A DNA stretch of 64,000 nucleotides, from assembly GCF_029319185.1 (NCBI RefSeq), contig NZ_CP119754.1, positions 2,046,001 through 2,110,000 of the forward strand, in the 5' to 3' direction. Position 1 is the stretch's first letter. Each line of letters begins with the position of its first letter. This document shows, piece after piece, positions 27,430 through 36,342 of this stretch. Below the pieces are notes generated by a model that saw nothing but the letters and a program-made list of their open reading frames with translations, did not search any database and was not told where the DNA came from. The stretch comes from Superficieibacter sp. HKU1 (lineage in GTDB: Bacteria > Pseudomonadota > Gammaproteobacteria > Enterobacterales > Enterobacteriaceae). The position numbers were made by a program, and so were the translations under genes.

Positions 27430-28236
27430 TTAGACCTTAAACGTTGCCCATACCGGCGCATGATCTGAGGGTTTTTCCATGCTGCGGATCTCATAATCAA
27501 TGCCCGTCTCCACGCAGCGCTCGGCCAGCGGGGTGCTTGCCAGCAGCAAATCAATGCGCAGGCCGCGATTATCATCAAAGCCTTTTGAGCGATAATCAAA
27601 CCAGGAGTATTGATCGGTCGTTTCCGGGTTCGCCTGACGGAAAGTATCGACCAGACCCCAGCCCAGCAGGCGCTGCATCCACTCGCGCTCTTCCGGCAGG
27701 AACGAGCATTTGCCGGTGCGTAGCCAGCGTTTGCGGCTGTCTTCGCCAATGCCGATATCCAGATCGGTGGGGCTGATATTCATATCCCCCATAATCAGCA
27801 CCGGTTCCTCCTTCTTCAGTTCGTTCTCCAGCAGATGTTGCAGGTTCTGATAGAACTGCGCTTTGGCGGGGAATTTAAGCGGATGATCGCGACTTTCTCC
27901 CTGGGGAAAATAGCCGTTAATCACCGTCACGTTGCCCAGCGGTGAAGGGACTTCAGCAATGATGATCCGGCGCTGGGCCTCTTCATCGTCATTCGGGAAG
28001 CCGCGACGTACCGAGACCGGTGTCTCTTTGGTCAGTAACGCGACGCCGTAATGTCCTTTCTGCCCGTGATAAAACACGTTGTAGCCCAGCTTCGCCACCT
28101 CTTCGAGGGGAAACATATCATCATGGACCTTGGTTTCCTGCAGGCCAATCACATCAGGCTGATGCTTTTCGATAATCGCGGCAAGCTGGTGAGGGCGGGC
28201 GCGCAGGCCGTTGATATTAAAAGAGACAAATTTCAT
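27430..28236 (-). CDS. xthA: XthA, exonuclease III
   Basis: A 268-residue AP endonuclease and 3'-5' exonuclease for base-excision repair. Active-site residues are in place: Glu34 in LQETKV, Asp/Asn in MGDMNISPTD, and the C-terminal Asp-His in KPSDHAPVW. The start is ATG 28234-28236, giving the exact family length; an in-frame ATG four codons earlier is less likely. It is divergent from astC. Confidence 0.97.
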   Translation of the reverse strand: MKFVSFNINGLRARPHQLAAIIEKHQPDVIGLQETKVHDDMFPLEEVAKLGYNVFYHGQKGHYGVALLTKETPVSVRRGFPNDDEEAQRRIIIAEVPSPLGNVTVINGYFPQGESRDHPLKFPAKAQFYQNLQHLLENELKKEEPVLIMGDMNISPTDLDIGIGEDSRKRWLRTGKCSFLPEEREWMQRLLGWGLVDTFRQANPETTDQYSWFDYRSKGFDDNRGLRIDLLLASTPLAERCVETGIDYEIRSMEKPSDHAPVWATFKV

Positions 28237-28478
28237 AGTCGCTGCCACTGTACTGGATGAGTAGAGCTGCGATGGTAGCAGAAATTACGCCTGATGGCGC
28301 GGCATTGCGTTGTCTCATCCGGCCGCGTGCAATTAGTGCCCGATCCCGGTGCGTGACGCCCCGTTTTGAGGCACAAATCTACGAGAAATTTCGCAGACGA
28401 TCACATTTCCAGAATTATATTTTACGTATGAATAATATTTCTGATTATCACGCTGGAAAACCCTCTTTTAGACTATAT

Positions 28479-28506
28479 ATGCACTTTATATGCAAAAGTA
28501 GTGCAT
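28479..28506. promoter_or_regulatory. Inverted repeat, candidate NtrC enhancer
   Basis: ATGCACT and AGTGCAT are separated by 14 bp, about 92-119 bp upstream of the predicted astC transcription start. The half-sites resemble NtrC half-sites (TGCAC / GTGCA), though the spacing is longer than a single canonical site. NtrC activation of ast is established in E. coli. Confidence 0.4.
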
Positions 28507-28571
28507 AGCGTCAGGTTGTAACTCCTTGATATTTCGTTTCTCCAATCATTTTATGCATTTTTTTCGCTGGC

Positions 28572-28587
28572 TGGCACGATGCCTGCA
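28572..28587 (+). promoter_or_regulatory. Sigma-54 promoter of the ast operon
   Basis: TGGCACGATGCCTGCA matches the -24/-12 consensus TGGCACG-N4-TTGCA except for C in place of the first T. The GG and GC doublets have the required 12 bp offset. It lies about 75 bp before the astC ATG. Sigma-54/NtrC control of arginine catabolism by Ast is known in E. coli. Confidence 0.85.
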
Positions 28588-28612
28588 ATCTACATTTACA
28601 GCGCAAATGCTC

Positions 28613-28631
28613 ATGAAATTTAACATTTCAT
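28613..28631. promoter_or_regulatory. Palindrome before astC, possible ArgR-type site
   Basis: ATGAAAT-TTAAC-ATTTCAT is a perfect 7 bp inverted repeat ending 29 bp before the start codon. It resembles an ARG box only loosely, since the arms are too far apart, so the regulator is uncertain. Confidence 0.35.
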
Positions 28632-28660
28632 AAACTTTTCATTTACCGGATGAGGTCGCT

Positions 28661-29881
28661 ATGTCGCAGTCAATAACGCGTAATAATTTTGATGAATGGA
28701 TGATGCCTGTCTACGCACCGGCGTCTTTTATTCCGGTACGCGGCGAAGGCTCCCGCCTGTGGGATCAGCAGGGTAAGGACTATATCGATTTTGCGGGCGG
28801 CATCGCGGTCAACGCGCTGGGACATGCGCATCCGGCACTGAATCAGGCGCTGAAAGCGCAGGCGGATAAGTTCTGGCATACCGGTAACGGCTATACCAAC
28901 GAACCCGTCCTCCGGCTGGCGAAACGCCTGATTGACGCCACTTTTGCCGATCGTGTTTTCTTCTGTAACTCCGGGGCGGAAGCGAATGAGGCGGCGCTCA
29001 AGCTGGCGCGTAAATACGCTCACGATCGTGTTGGGCCGCACAAAAGCGGCATAGTAGCGTTTAATAATGCGTTTCACGGTCGCACCCTGTTCACGGTCTC
29101 CGCCGGCGGACAGCCTGCCTATTCACGGGATTTTGCGCCATTACCTCCGGACATCCGCCATGCGGTATTTAACGATCTGGCGTCGGCCCTTGAGCTTATC
29201 AACGACGATACCTGCGCGGTGATCGTCGAGCCGATTCAGGGCGAGGGCGGCGTAGTGCCTGCCGAACCGGCTTTTCTGCGCGGCCTGCGGGAATTGTGCG
29301 ATCGCCATCATGCGCTGCTGATTTTTGATGAAGTCCAGTCTGGCGTAGGACGTACCGGGGAACTGTATGCCTACATGCATTATGGCGTTACGCCTGATTT
29401 ACTGACCACCGCCAAGGCGCTGGGCGGCGGCTTTCCGATTGGTGCGCTGCTGACGACCGAGGCCTGCGCCAGCGTCATGACCGTCGGCACTCATGGCACC
29501 ACCTACGGCGGTAATCCGCTGGCCAGCGCGGTTGCCGGAGAAGTCCTGTCCCAGATTAACCGTGAAGAGGTGCTGAACGGCGTGAAGCAGCGTCACCAGT
29601 GGTTCAGCGAACGGCTACAGGCCATCAGTCAAAAATCGGGACTCTTTAAACAGATCCGCGGCCTTGGCCTGCTGATCGGCTGCGTACTTGATGAACGTTA
29701 CGCCGGACGAGCCAAAGAATTGAGCAACCTGGCGGCTGACGAAGGGGTGATGGTGCTGATTGCCGGGGGCAACGTGGTGCGCTTCGCGCCGGCGCTGATC
29801 ATCAATGAAGAAGAGATTGCCACCGGTCTGGACCGCTTTGCCCGCGCCTGTGAACGTTTTGTGTCTGGAGGTTCATCATGA
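28661..29881 (+). CDS. astC: AstC, succinylornithine transaminase
   Basis: A 406-residue PLP-dependent class III aminotransferase. It converts N2-succinylornithine to succinylglutamate semialdehyde, the third step of the arginine succinyltransferase (AST) pathway. The PLP-binding lysine is in LLTTAKALGGGFP, and the cofactor pocket FCNSGAEANEAALKLAR is intact. It is the first gene of astCADBE; its stop overlaps astA by 4 bp (ATGA). Confidence 0.97.
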   Translation: MSQSITRNNFDEWMMPVYAPASFIPVRGEGSRLWDQQGKDYIDFAGGIAVNALGHAHPALNQALKAQADKFWHTGNGYTNEPVLRLAKRLIDATFADRVFFCNSGAEANEAALKLARKYAHDRVGPHKSGIVAFNNAFHGRTLFTVSAGGQPAYSRDFAPLPPDIRHAVFNDLASALELINDDTCAVIVEPIQGEGGVVPAEPAFLRGLRELCDRHHALLIFDEVQSGVGRTGELYAYMHYGVTPDLLTTAKALGGGFPIGALLTTEACASVMTVGTHGTTYGGNPLASAVAGEVLSQINREEVLNGVKQRHQWFSERLQAISQKSGLFKQIRGLGLLIGCVLDERYAGRAKELSNLAADEGVMVLIAGGNVVRFAPALIINEEEIATGLDRFARACERFVSGGSS

Positions 29882-30912
29882 TGATCATTCGTCCGGTTAC
29901 CCATGACGACCTGCCCGCGCTGGTGGCGCTGGCCGGTAAAACAGGCGGCGGCCTAACCTCGCTTCCTGTCGATGAAGCGACGCTTTCAGCGCGTATTGAA
30001 CGCTCACTACACACCTGGCAAGGCACCATTGAGCGTGGCGAGCAGGGGTACGTTTTTGTGCTGGAAGACACTGACAGCGGCGACGTTGCCGGAATTTGTG
30101 CCATTGAAGTCGCGGTTGGCTTAAACGATCCCTGGTATAACTATCGTGTAGGTACTCTCGTTCATGCTTCCAAAGAGCTGAACGTATATAACGCACTTCC
30201 GGCGCTCTTTTTAAGTAATGATCACACCGGCAGCAGCGAATTATGCACCCTGTTTCTCGACCCCGACTGGCGTAAAGACGGTAACGGCTACCTGCTGTCA
30301 AAATCCCGCTTTCTGTTTATGGCGGCGTTTCGCGACCATTTCAATGAAAAAGTGGTCGCTGAAATGCGCGGCGTGATCGACGACAACGGCTATTCCCCGT
30401 TCTGGGAAGGCCTCGGCAAGCGTTTTTTCTCAATGGAGTTTGCGAGGGCGGACTACCTGTGCGGCACCGGGCAAAAAGCCTTTATTGCTGAATTGATGCC
30501 CAGGCATCCTATCTATACCGATTTTCTGCCAGCGGAAGCGCGGGCCGTGATTGGCGAAGTGCATCCACAAACTGCCCCGGCCCGCGCGGTACTGGAAAAA
30601 GAGGGCTTTCGCTACCGGGAGTACATCGACATCTTTGACGGTGGCCCGACGCTGGAATGCGATATCGACCGCGTGCGCGCCATTCGCAAAAGTCGACTGG
30701 TAGAGGTGGCAGAAGGTCAGCCCGCCGCGGACGAGCAGCCGGTGTGCCTGGTCGCGAACGAACAATATCATCACTTTCGTGCCATGTTGATCAAGGCCGA
30801 CCCGCAGAGCGATCGGCTGATCCTGACGGCGGCACAGATGGACGCCCTGAAATGTCATGCGGGTGATCGTGTCCGGGTAGTGCGTCTGTGCGCTGAGGAG
30901 AAAAAACAATGA
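29878..30912 (+). CDS. astA: AstA, arginine N-succinyltransferase
   Basis: A 344-residue acyltransferase that transfers succinyl from succinyl-CoA to arginine, the first AST step. Conserved family blocks are seen: YNYRVGTLVHASKELNVYN, NDHTGSSELCTLFLDPDWR and FIAELMPRHPIY. It overlaps astC and astD by 4 bp each, indicating coupled translation. An ATGATG start gives two possible initiators; the first matches the E. coli length. Confidence 0.97.
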   Translation: MMIIRPVTHDDLPALVALAGKTGGGLTSLPVDEATLSARIERSLHTWQGTIERGEQGYVFVLEDTDSGDVAGICAIEVAVGLNDPWYNYRVGTLVHASKELNVYNALPALFLSNDHTGSSELCTLFLDPDWRKDGNGYLLSKSRFLFMAAFRDHFNEKVVAEMRGVIDDNGYSPFWEGLGKRFFSMEFARADYLCGTGQKAFIAELMPRHPIYTDFLPAEARAVIGEVHPQTAPARAVLEKEGFRYREYIDIFDGGPTLECDIDRVRAIRKSRLVEVAEGQPAADEQPVCLVANEQYHHFRAMLIKADPQSDRLILTAAQMDALKCHAGDRVRVVRLCAEEKKQ

Positions 30913-32387
30913 GCCAGTGGATCAACGGTGACTGGGTAACGGGTCGCGGCGAGCGCCGCGTTAAATCCAATCCGGTATCAGGCGAGGTAGTGTGGCAGGG
31001 TTATGATGCCGATGCAGAACAGGTCCGCGAGGCGGGGGACGCGGCGCGCGCGGCGTTTGCTGGCTGGGCCAGGCAATCATTCAGCGCCCGCCAGGCGATC
31101 GTTGAACAATTTGCCTCGCTGCTGGAAAGTCATAAACAGGCTATGACCGAAACCATCGCCAGAGAAACCGGAAAGCCGCGCTGGGAGGCGGCGACCGAGG
31201 TGGCGGCGATGATCAATAAGATTGCGATCTCGGTAAAATCCTATCATGTCCGCACCGGCGAACAGCGTACCGATCTGCCAGACGGCGAGGCCACGTTACG
31301 CCACCGTCCGCACGGCGTGCTGGCGGTTTTTGGTCCCTATAACTTTCCGGGGCATCTGCCGAACGGCCATATCGTGCCCGCGCTGCTGGCTGGCAATACG
31401 GTGATTTTTAAACCCAGCGAGTTGACGCCCGCCAGCGGCGAGGCGGTAGTTAAGTTGTGGGAAGCGGCCGGTTTACCTCCCGGCGTGCTGAATCTGCTAC
31501 AGGGGGGCAGGGAAACCGGCGCCGCGTTAAGTCAGCTTCCTGCCATCGACGGCCTGTTATTCACCGGCAGTTCCACCACCGGCGCGCAGTTGCATCAGCA
31601 GCTGGCCGGGCAGCCGCAGAAAATTCTTGCCCTCGAAATGGGCGGTAATAACCCGCTCATCGTTGATGAGCCTGCGGATATTGACGCCGCAGTGCATCTT
31701 ACCATTCAGTCTGCGTTTATTACCGCCGGGCAGCGCTGCACCTGCGCACGACGGCTACTGGTGAAGCGGGGGGAGCAGGGCGATCGTTTTCTGACCCGGC
31801 TGGTGGACGTTGCCCGTCGACTGACACCCGGCGCATGGAATGCTGAGCCGCCGCCGTTCATGGGCGGGTTGATTTCAGAGCAGGCCGCGCAGCACGTTGT
31901 TCAGGCGTGGAAGCAGCACATAGGCAACGGCGGCGTGGCGTTGCTGGAACCGCGCTTGCTTCAGCCGGGCACCTCGCTACTGACGCCGGGGATTGTTGAT
32001 GTTACCGACGTGGCCGGGACGCCGGATGAAGAGGTCTTTGGCCCGTTACTGTGCGTCTGGCGTTATGACGAATTTGATGACGCCATCCGCCTGGCGAATG
32101 CCACACGCTACGGGCTGGCAAGCGGGTTGATCTCCGGCGATCGGGAGAAGTTTGAGCAGCTGCTGCTGGAAGCGCGAGCGGGGATCGTCAACTGGAATAA
32201 ACCGTTGACCGGCGCAGCCAGCACCGCACCCTTCGGCGGCGTCGGCGCGTCCGGCAACCACCGGCCCGGGGCGTGGTACGCCGCCGATTACTGCGCGTGG
32301 CCAATGGCAAGTCTGGAATCTTCTGCGTTAACCCTGCCAGCCACCCTCAGTCCGGGACTGAATTTTGACCGCGAGGAACAGTCATGA
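30909..32387 (+). CDS. astD: AstD, succinylglutamic semialdehyde dehydrogenase
   Basis: A 492-residue NAD-dependent aldehyde dehydrogenase making N-succinylglutamate, the fourth AST step. The catalytic Cys is in TAGQRCTCARR, the general-base Glu is in LALEMGGNNP and the NAD-binding segment is LFTGSSTTG. Family length. It is fourth in the pathway but third in the operon, overlapping astA and astB by 4 bp. Confidence 0.97.
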   Translation: MSQWINGDWVTGRGERRVKSNPVSGEVVWQGYDADAEQVREAGDAARAAFAGWARQSFSARQAIVEQFASLLESHKQAMTETIARETGKPRWEAATEVAAMINKIAISVKSYHVRTGEQRTDLPDGEATLRHRPHGVLAVFGPYNFPGHLPNGHIVPALLAGNTVIFKPSELTPASGEAVVKLWEAAGLPPGVLNLLQGGRETGAALSQLPAIDGLLFTGSSTTGAQLHQQLAGQPQKILALEMGGNNPLIVDEPADIDAAVHLTIQSAFITAGQRCTCARRLLVKRGEQGDRFLTRLVDVARRLTPGAWNAEPPPFMGGLISEQAAQHVVQAWKQHIGNGGVALLEPRLLQPGTSLLTPGIVDVTDVAGTPDEEVFGPLLCVWRYDEFDDAIRLANATRYGLASGLISGDREKFEQLLLEARAGIVNWNKPLTGAASTAPFGGVGASGNHRPGAWYAADYCAWPMASLESSALTLPATLSPGLNFDREEQS

Positions 32388-33709
32388 ACGCCAGGGAAGT
32401 GAATTTTGACGGGCTGGTGGGCCCCACTCACCACTATGCGGGCCTTTCGTTTGGGAATCAGGCGTCGACAAAACATCGTCTGCAACTGTCGAATCCTAAG
32501 CTGGCGGCAAAGCAGGGCTTATTAAAGATGAAGGCGCTGGCCGACGCCGGGTTTATGCAGGCGGTGATCCCGCCGCAGGAAAGGCCGAATATTGCGCTGT
32601 TGCGGCAGCTGGGGTTTAGCGGTGGTGATGAAAAAATTATGCAAACCGTCGCCGCGCAGGCCCCTTGGATGCTGTCGTCGGTGAGTTCTGCCTCGTCAAT
32701 GTGGGTGGCGAATGCCGCCACGGTGTGTCCTTCTGCGGATGCGCTGGACGGCAAAGTTCACCTGACGGTAGCTAACCTCAATAACAAATTCCACCGCGCC
32801 AGCGAAGCGCCCACCACCGAAGCGTTACTGCGCGCCATTTTTCCCGATACTTCCCGGTTCGCGATCCATTCAGCCCTGCCGCAGGTGGCACTGTTTGGCG
32901 ATGAAGGCGCGGCAAACCACAACCGTCTCGGCGGGGAGTATGGAAAGCCCGGCATCCAGCTTTTCGTCTACGGGCGTGAAGAGGGCGGCGCGGCGCGACC
33001 GGAACGTTACCCGGCGCGCCAGACGCTGGAGGCCAGTCAGGCGGTGGCGCGGCTGAATCAGGTCAACCCGGAGCAGCTTATTTTCGCCCGGCAAAACCCG
33101 GCGGTCATCGACCAGGGCGTGTTTCATAATGACGTGATCGCCGTGAGCAACCGCCAGGTGCTGTTCTGTCATGAGGAGGCGTTTGCCGATCAGCCTGCGC
33201 TAATGGCCACGCTGCGCCAGCGCATTCCCGGTTTTATGCCGCTTCAGGTGCCGTCCAGTGAAGTCAGCGTCGATGAAGCTGTCGCCACCTATCTTTTTAA
33301 CAGCCAGCTTTTGAGCAAAGACGATGGCTCAATGCTGCTGGTGCTGCCGCAGGAGTCGCAGCAGCATCCGCGCGTCTGGCGTTATCTGACCCGGCTGCTG
33401 GAAGAAGACAATCCTATCAGCGAGCTGAAGGTCTTTGATTTGCGTGAAAGCATGGCGAACGGCGGCGGCCCGGCCTGTCTGCGTCTGCGGGTGGTTCTGA
33501 CGCATGAAGAACGTCAAAAAGTAAATCCGGCCGTTATGATGAATGATGAACTGTTCAACTGCTTAAACGGCTGGGTAGATCGCTATTACCGCGACCGGCT
33601 GGTGCAGACCGATCTGGCCGATCCGCAATTGCTGCGCGAGGGGCGTGAGGCGCTGGACAATCTGACGCAAATTCTCCATCTCGGATCTGTCTATCCCTTC
33701 CAGCGCTAA
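32384..33709 (+). CDS. astB: AstB, N-succinylarginine dihydrolase
   Basis: A 441-residue guanidino-group hydrolase. It converts succinylarginine to succinylornithine, CO2 and two ammonia, the second AST step. The N-terminal NFDGLVGPTHHYAGLSFGNQAS and the C-terminal NGGGPACLRLRVVLT with the catalytic Cys are conserved. It is about six residues shorter at the C-terminus than E. coli AstB. It overlaps astD by 4 bp and is separated from astE by 10 bp. Confidence 0.96.
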   Translation: MNAREVNFDGLVGPTHHYAGLSFGNQASTKHRLQLSNPKLAAKQGLLKMKALADAGFMQAVIPPQERPNIALLRQLGFSGGDEKIMQTVAAQAPWMLSSVSSASSMWVANAATVCPSADALDGKVHLTVANLNNKFHRASEAPTTEALLRAIFPDTSRFAIHSALPQVALFGDEGAANHNRLGGEYGKPGIQLFVYGREEGGAARPERYPARQTLEASQAVARLNQVNPEQLIFARQNPAVIDQGVFHNDVIAVSNRQVLFCHEEAFADQPALMATLRQRIPGFMPLQVPSSEVSVDEAVATYLFNSQLLSKDDGSMLLVLPQESQQHPRVWRYLTRLLEEDNPISELKVFDLRESMANGGGPACLRLRVVLTHEERQKVNPAVMMNDELFNCLNGWVDRYYRDRLVQTDLADPQLLREGREALDNLTQILHLGSVYPFQR

Positions 33710-33719
33710 CGGGGGCGAA

Positions 33720-34688
33720 ATGAAGCATTTTTTAGCATCAACGCTGTCGGCTACGGCGCCACTGGCGACGCGGGGAGAAACACCCTGGTTCCGCTGGCGC
33801 TGGTTGGGTGAGGGCATACTGGAGCTGTCGCCGCATCAGCCGGTAGCACGGGCGCTGGTTCTCTCAGCCGGAATTCACGGAAACGAAACCGCGCCGGTCG
33901 AAATGGTCGATCACCTCCTTACAGCATTAATGGCAGGAGAGATCCCGCTGCGCTGGCGGCTACTGGTGATCTTCGGCAATCCTGCCGCGCTACGGACTGG
34001 TAAACGCTACCTGCAGGCCGATCTCAACCGGATGTTTGGCGGACGCTGGCGGCAATTTCCGCAGTGCGATGAAACTGCGCGTGCCGCGCTGCTGGAAGAG
34101 ACGGTCAGCCGCTTCTTCCTGGAGGATGAACGAGCGCAGTGCTGGCATCTGGATATGCATACCGCTATCCGCGGTTCGCACCACCTGCGTTTTGGCGTGT
34201 TGCCCGCCAGATCCGCACCCTGGGATGCGTCATTTCTACAGTGGCTGGGCGCGGCCGGACTGGAGGCGCTGGTTTTTCATCAGCATCCGGGGGGGACTTT
34301 CAGCCATTTCAGCGGCGAACGCTTTTCGGCACTGGCCTGTACGCTGGAACTGGGTAAAGCGTTGCCCTTTGGTGACAATAATCTGTCGCTTTTCGCCACC
34401 ACGGCGCGGGCACTCGCCAGTTTGCTCGCCGGAGAGCCGACGGCCACCTGCTACACAGCGCCGCTACGCTATCAGGTGATACAGCAGCTGACCCGGCACG
34501 ACAGCCGTTTTACCTTATACATGTCAGCCGAAACGCGTAATTTCACTTCTTTTGCCCCCGGCACGCTGCTGGCGGAAGAGGGGGATCGCTGTTGGCGGAC
34601 AGGCGATGAGACCGAATACGTTCTTTTCCCGAACCCTGATGTCGCGCCGGGCCTGCGCGCGGGTTTAATGTTAAAGCGTCTGCCCTGA
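33720..34688 (+). CDS. astE: AstE, succinylglutamate desuccinylase
   Basis: A 322-residue zinc carboxypeptidase-type enzyme releasing glutamate and succinate, the last AST step. Zinc ligands appear in AGIHGNETAPVE (His and Glu) and WHLDMHTAIRG (His). It starts at ATG 33720 after GGGGGCG, close behind astB. It is more divergent from E. coli than the rest of the operon. Confidence 0.95.
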   Translation: MKHFLASTLSATAPLATRGETPWFRWRWLGEGILELSPHQPVARALVLSAGIHGNETAPVEMVDHLLTALMAGEIPLRWRLLVIFGNPAALRTGKRYLQADLNRMFGGRWRQFPQCDETARAALLEETVSRFFLEDERAQCWHLDMHTAIRGSHHLRFGVLPARSAPWDASFLQWLGAAGLEALVFHQHPGGTFSHFSGERFSALACTLELGKALPFGDNNLSLFATTARALASLLAGEPTATCYTAPLRYQVIQQLTRHDSRFTLYMSAETRNFTSFAPGTLLAEEGDRCWRTGDETEYVLFPNPDVAPGLRAGLMLKRLP

Positions 34689-35015
34689 GGTAAATAGTAT
34701 TCCGCCCGGTATCAGTATATTACTGATGCCGGTATTATCATTTCAGGGGCAATGCAGACTTATCTGAGTAAAATGCTTTATTAATAATCAGTGCTGATTT
34801 ATACTTCTGCATAATCTCTTCGTAATCAATGAATTATTTATTTTTGTTATCACTCTCCATCTTTTTTCCATATTTTCTTCATAATTGGCGATAAAACGTT
34901 TTTTACACTTTCAATGCTTTACTCATGCACTCACTTATTGACGATAAAGCGCGTAGAGTTAATATCGTCAACACGGCAAACACGCCGAAAGAATAACTGA
35001 AAGAAGGATAAAACC
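34689..35015. other. astE-spy intergenic region with terminator and spy promoter
   Basis: 327 bp. The left end holds the astE terminator hairpin. The right part is AT-rich and must carry the spy promoter. Two GTAAA-type half-sites on the minus strand, at about 34905-34925, recall CpxR boxes but are 11 bp apart rather than the usual 5, so they are not called. Confidence 0.45.
34706..34732 (+). terminator. Terminator hairpin after astE
   Basis: The 12 bp stem CCGGTATCAGTA and TACTGATGCCGG with a 3-base loop has one mismatch. It is followed by an AT-rich but not pure T sequence. Confidence 0.65.
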
Positions 35016-35498
35016 ATGCGTAAATTAACTGCTCTGTTTGTTGCCTCCACCCTGGCATTTGGCGCGGCTAACCTGGCTCATGCCGCTGACACGACGGCTG
35101 CTGCGACTACCGCGAAAACAGCGCCGCAGCATAAAGGTCCGATGGGCCCGCATCATGACATGATGTTTAAAGATCTGAATCTGACCGACGCGCAGAAACA
35201 ACAGGTTCGCGACATCATGAAAGCCCAGCGTAGCGAAATGAAGCGCCCGTCAGTTGAAGAGATGCGTGCAAACCACGATCTGATTGCCAGCGATACCTTT
35301 GATAAAGCGAAAGCTGAAGCGCAGATCGACAAAATGGCGGCGCAGCACAAATCGCAGATGCTGGCCCGAATGGAAGCACAGAACAAGATTTACAACATTC
35401 TGACCCCGGAACAGAAAAAACAGTTTAATGCCAATTTTGAGAAGCGTCTGACAGAACATCATGCGCGAGACGGTAAAATGGCCCCGCCAGCTGAATAA
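35016..35498 (+). CDS. spy: Spy, periplasmic ATP-independent chaperone
   Basis: A 160-residue periplasmic protein with a signal peptide ending AHAAD near residue 24. The mature part is highly helical, with the two LTxxQ-type family motifs (LNLTDAQKQQ and ILTPEQKKQF) of the Spy/CpxP family. The cradle-shaped dimer holds unfolded envelope proteins. Transcription in E. coli depends on BaeR and CpxR. A long terminator hairpin follows. Confidence 0.96.
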   Translation: MRKLTALFVASTLAFGAANLAHAADTTAAATTAKTAPQHKGPMGPHHDMMFKDLNLTDAQKQQVRDIMKAQRSEMKRPSVEEMRANHDLIASDTFDKAKAEAQIDKMAAQHKSQMLARMEAQNKIYNILTPEQKKQFNANFEKRLTEHHARDGKMAPPAE

Positions 35499-35518
35499 TT
35501 CAGCCGACAAAATTCAAG

Positions 35519-35573
35519 ACCGCCGGTCTTGCCCATAGCCGATAACAGGCCGTGGGCAGGCCCGGCGGTTTTT
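35519..35573 (+). terminator. Long terminator hairpin after spy
   Basis: The outer arms ACCGCCGG and CCCGGCGGT, with an inner TTGCCCA / TGGGCAG stem, form a long hairpin ending in TTTTT. Confidence 0.85.
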
Positions 35574-35784
35574 CATTTTATCCCTTGCCTGCGGCCACTA
35601 ACGCGGTATTCTGCAGAAGCGGGTGCATTATCATGATCTTAGGTTGCATCACCGTCTTTTTTTAATTTTATTATAACGTTGCGCTAAGGCCCGTCATTCT
35701 GCTGCCGATAAATAACGAATAATCGAAAGCCGCTGATAGCCACAGGCGGCCTGGTGATACGCACCGTGCCTTTCTGGAGTGATG

Positions 35785-36342
35785 ATGGATTATTTTGATA
35801 TGCGCAAAATGGCGGTCAATTTATGGCGTAACGGGGCAGGCGAGACGCGGGAACTGTGCTCTTTCCCTCCGGCCACCCGCGACTTCAACTGGCGGGCCAG
35901 TATCGCCTCTATTGCGGCGAATGGCGAATTTGCGGTTATTCCAGGAACGGATCGGGTGATTACGTTGCTTGAGGGTGGGGAAATGACGCTTGACGGCGGA
36001 AAGGCGTTCCGCCATACGCTGCGACAATTTCAGCCCTTCCGGTTTTCCGGCGAGCACAAGGTACGGGCGCAGCTTACCGAAGGGCATATGTCGATGGACT
36101 TCAACGTCATTACCCGTCGCGATCGTTGTCAGGCAAAAGTACGGGTAGCCGACCGCACCTTTACCACCTTTAATTCGCGTGGCGGGGTCGTTTTTGTCTT
36201 AAACGGTGCATGGCAGCTCGGTGATAAATTGCTCACCGCCGAACAGGGCGCGTACTGGCAGGACGGGTGTCATACCCTGCGCTTACTCAAAAGCGAAGGT
36301 CAGCTTCTGTTCAGCGAGATCACCTGGTTACCAGGACATTAA
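35785..36342 (+). CDS. ves: Ves, HutD-family cupin protein
   Basis: A 185-residue cupin-fold protein similar to E. coli Ves (MDYFDMRKMAVNLWRNGAGETRE, SRGGVVFVLNGAWQLGD). The role of Ves is not settled. Three consecutive in-frame starts exist (GTG 35779, ATG 35782, ATG 35785); the last matches E. coli and is best spaced from TGGAG. It is slightly shorter than E. coli Ves at the C-terminus. Its last 15 bp overlap the end of convergent cho. Confidence 0.9.
   Translation: MDYFDMRKMAVNLWRNGAGETRELCSFPPATRDFNWRASIASIAANGEFAVIPGTDRVITLLEGGEMTLDGGKAFRHTLRQFQPFRFSGEHKVRAQLTEGHMSMDFNVITRRDRCQAKVRVADRTFTTFNSRGGVVFVLNGAWQLGDKLLTAEQGAYWQDGCHTLRLLKSEGQLLFSEITWLPGH

Larger units (their letters stand above)
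28237..28660. other. Divergent regulatory region xthA / astC
   Basis: 424 bp without a gene. It contains a degenerate REP-like hairpin (28289-28324), an inverted repeat that could bind NtrC (28479-28506), a sigma-54 promoter (28572-28587) and a palindrome next to the astC start (28613-28631). The xthA promoter must lie in the left part but was not identified. Confidence 0.55.

Noticed and set aside
34905..34925. Pair of GTAAA half-sites before spy, read on the minus strand, as a CpxR box.
   Set aside because: The half-sites are 11 bp apart; CpxR boxes normally have about 5 bp, so the match is not convincing.
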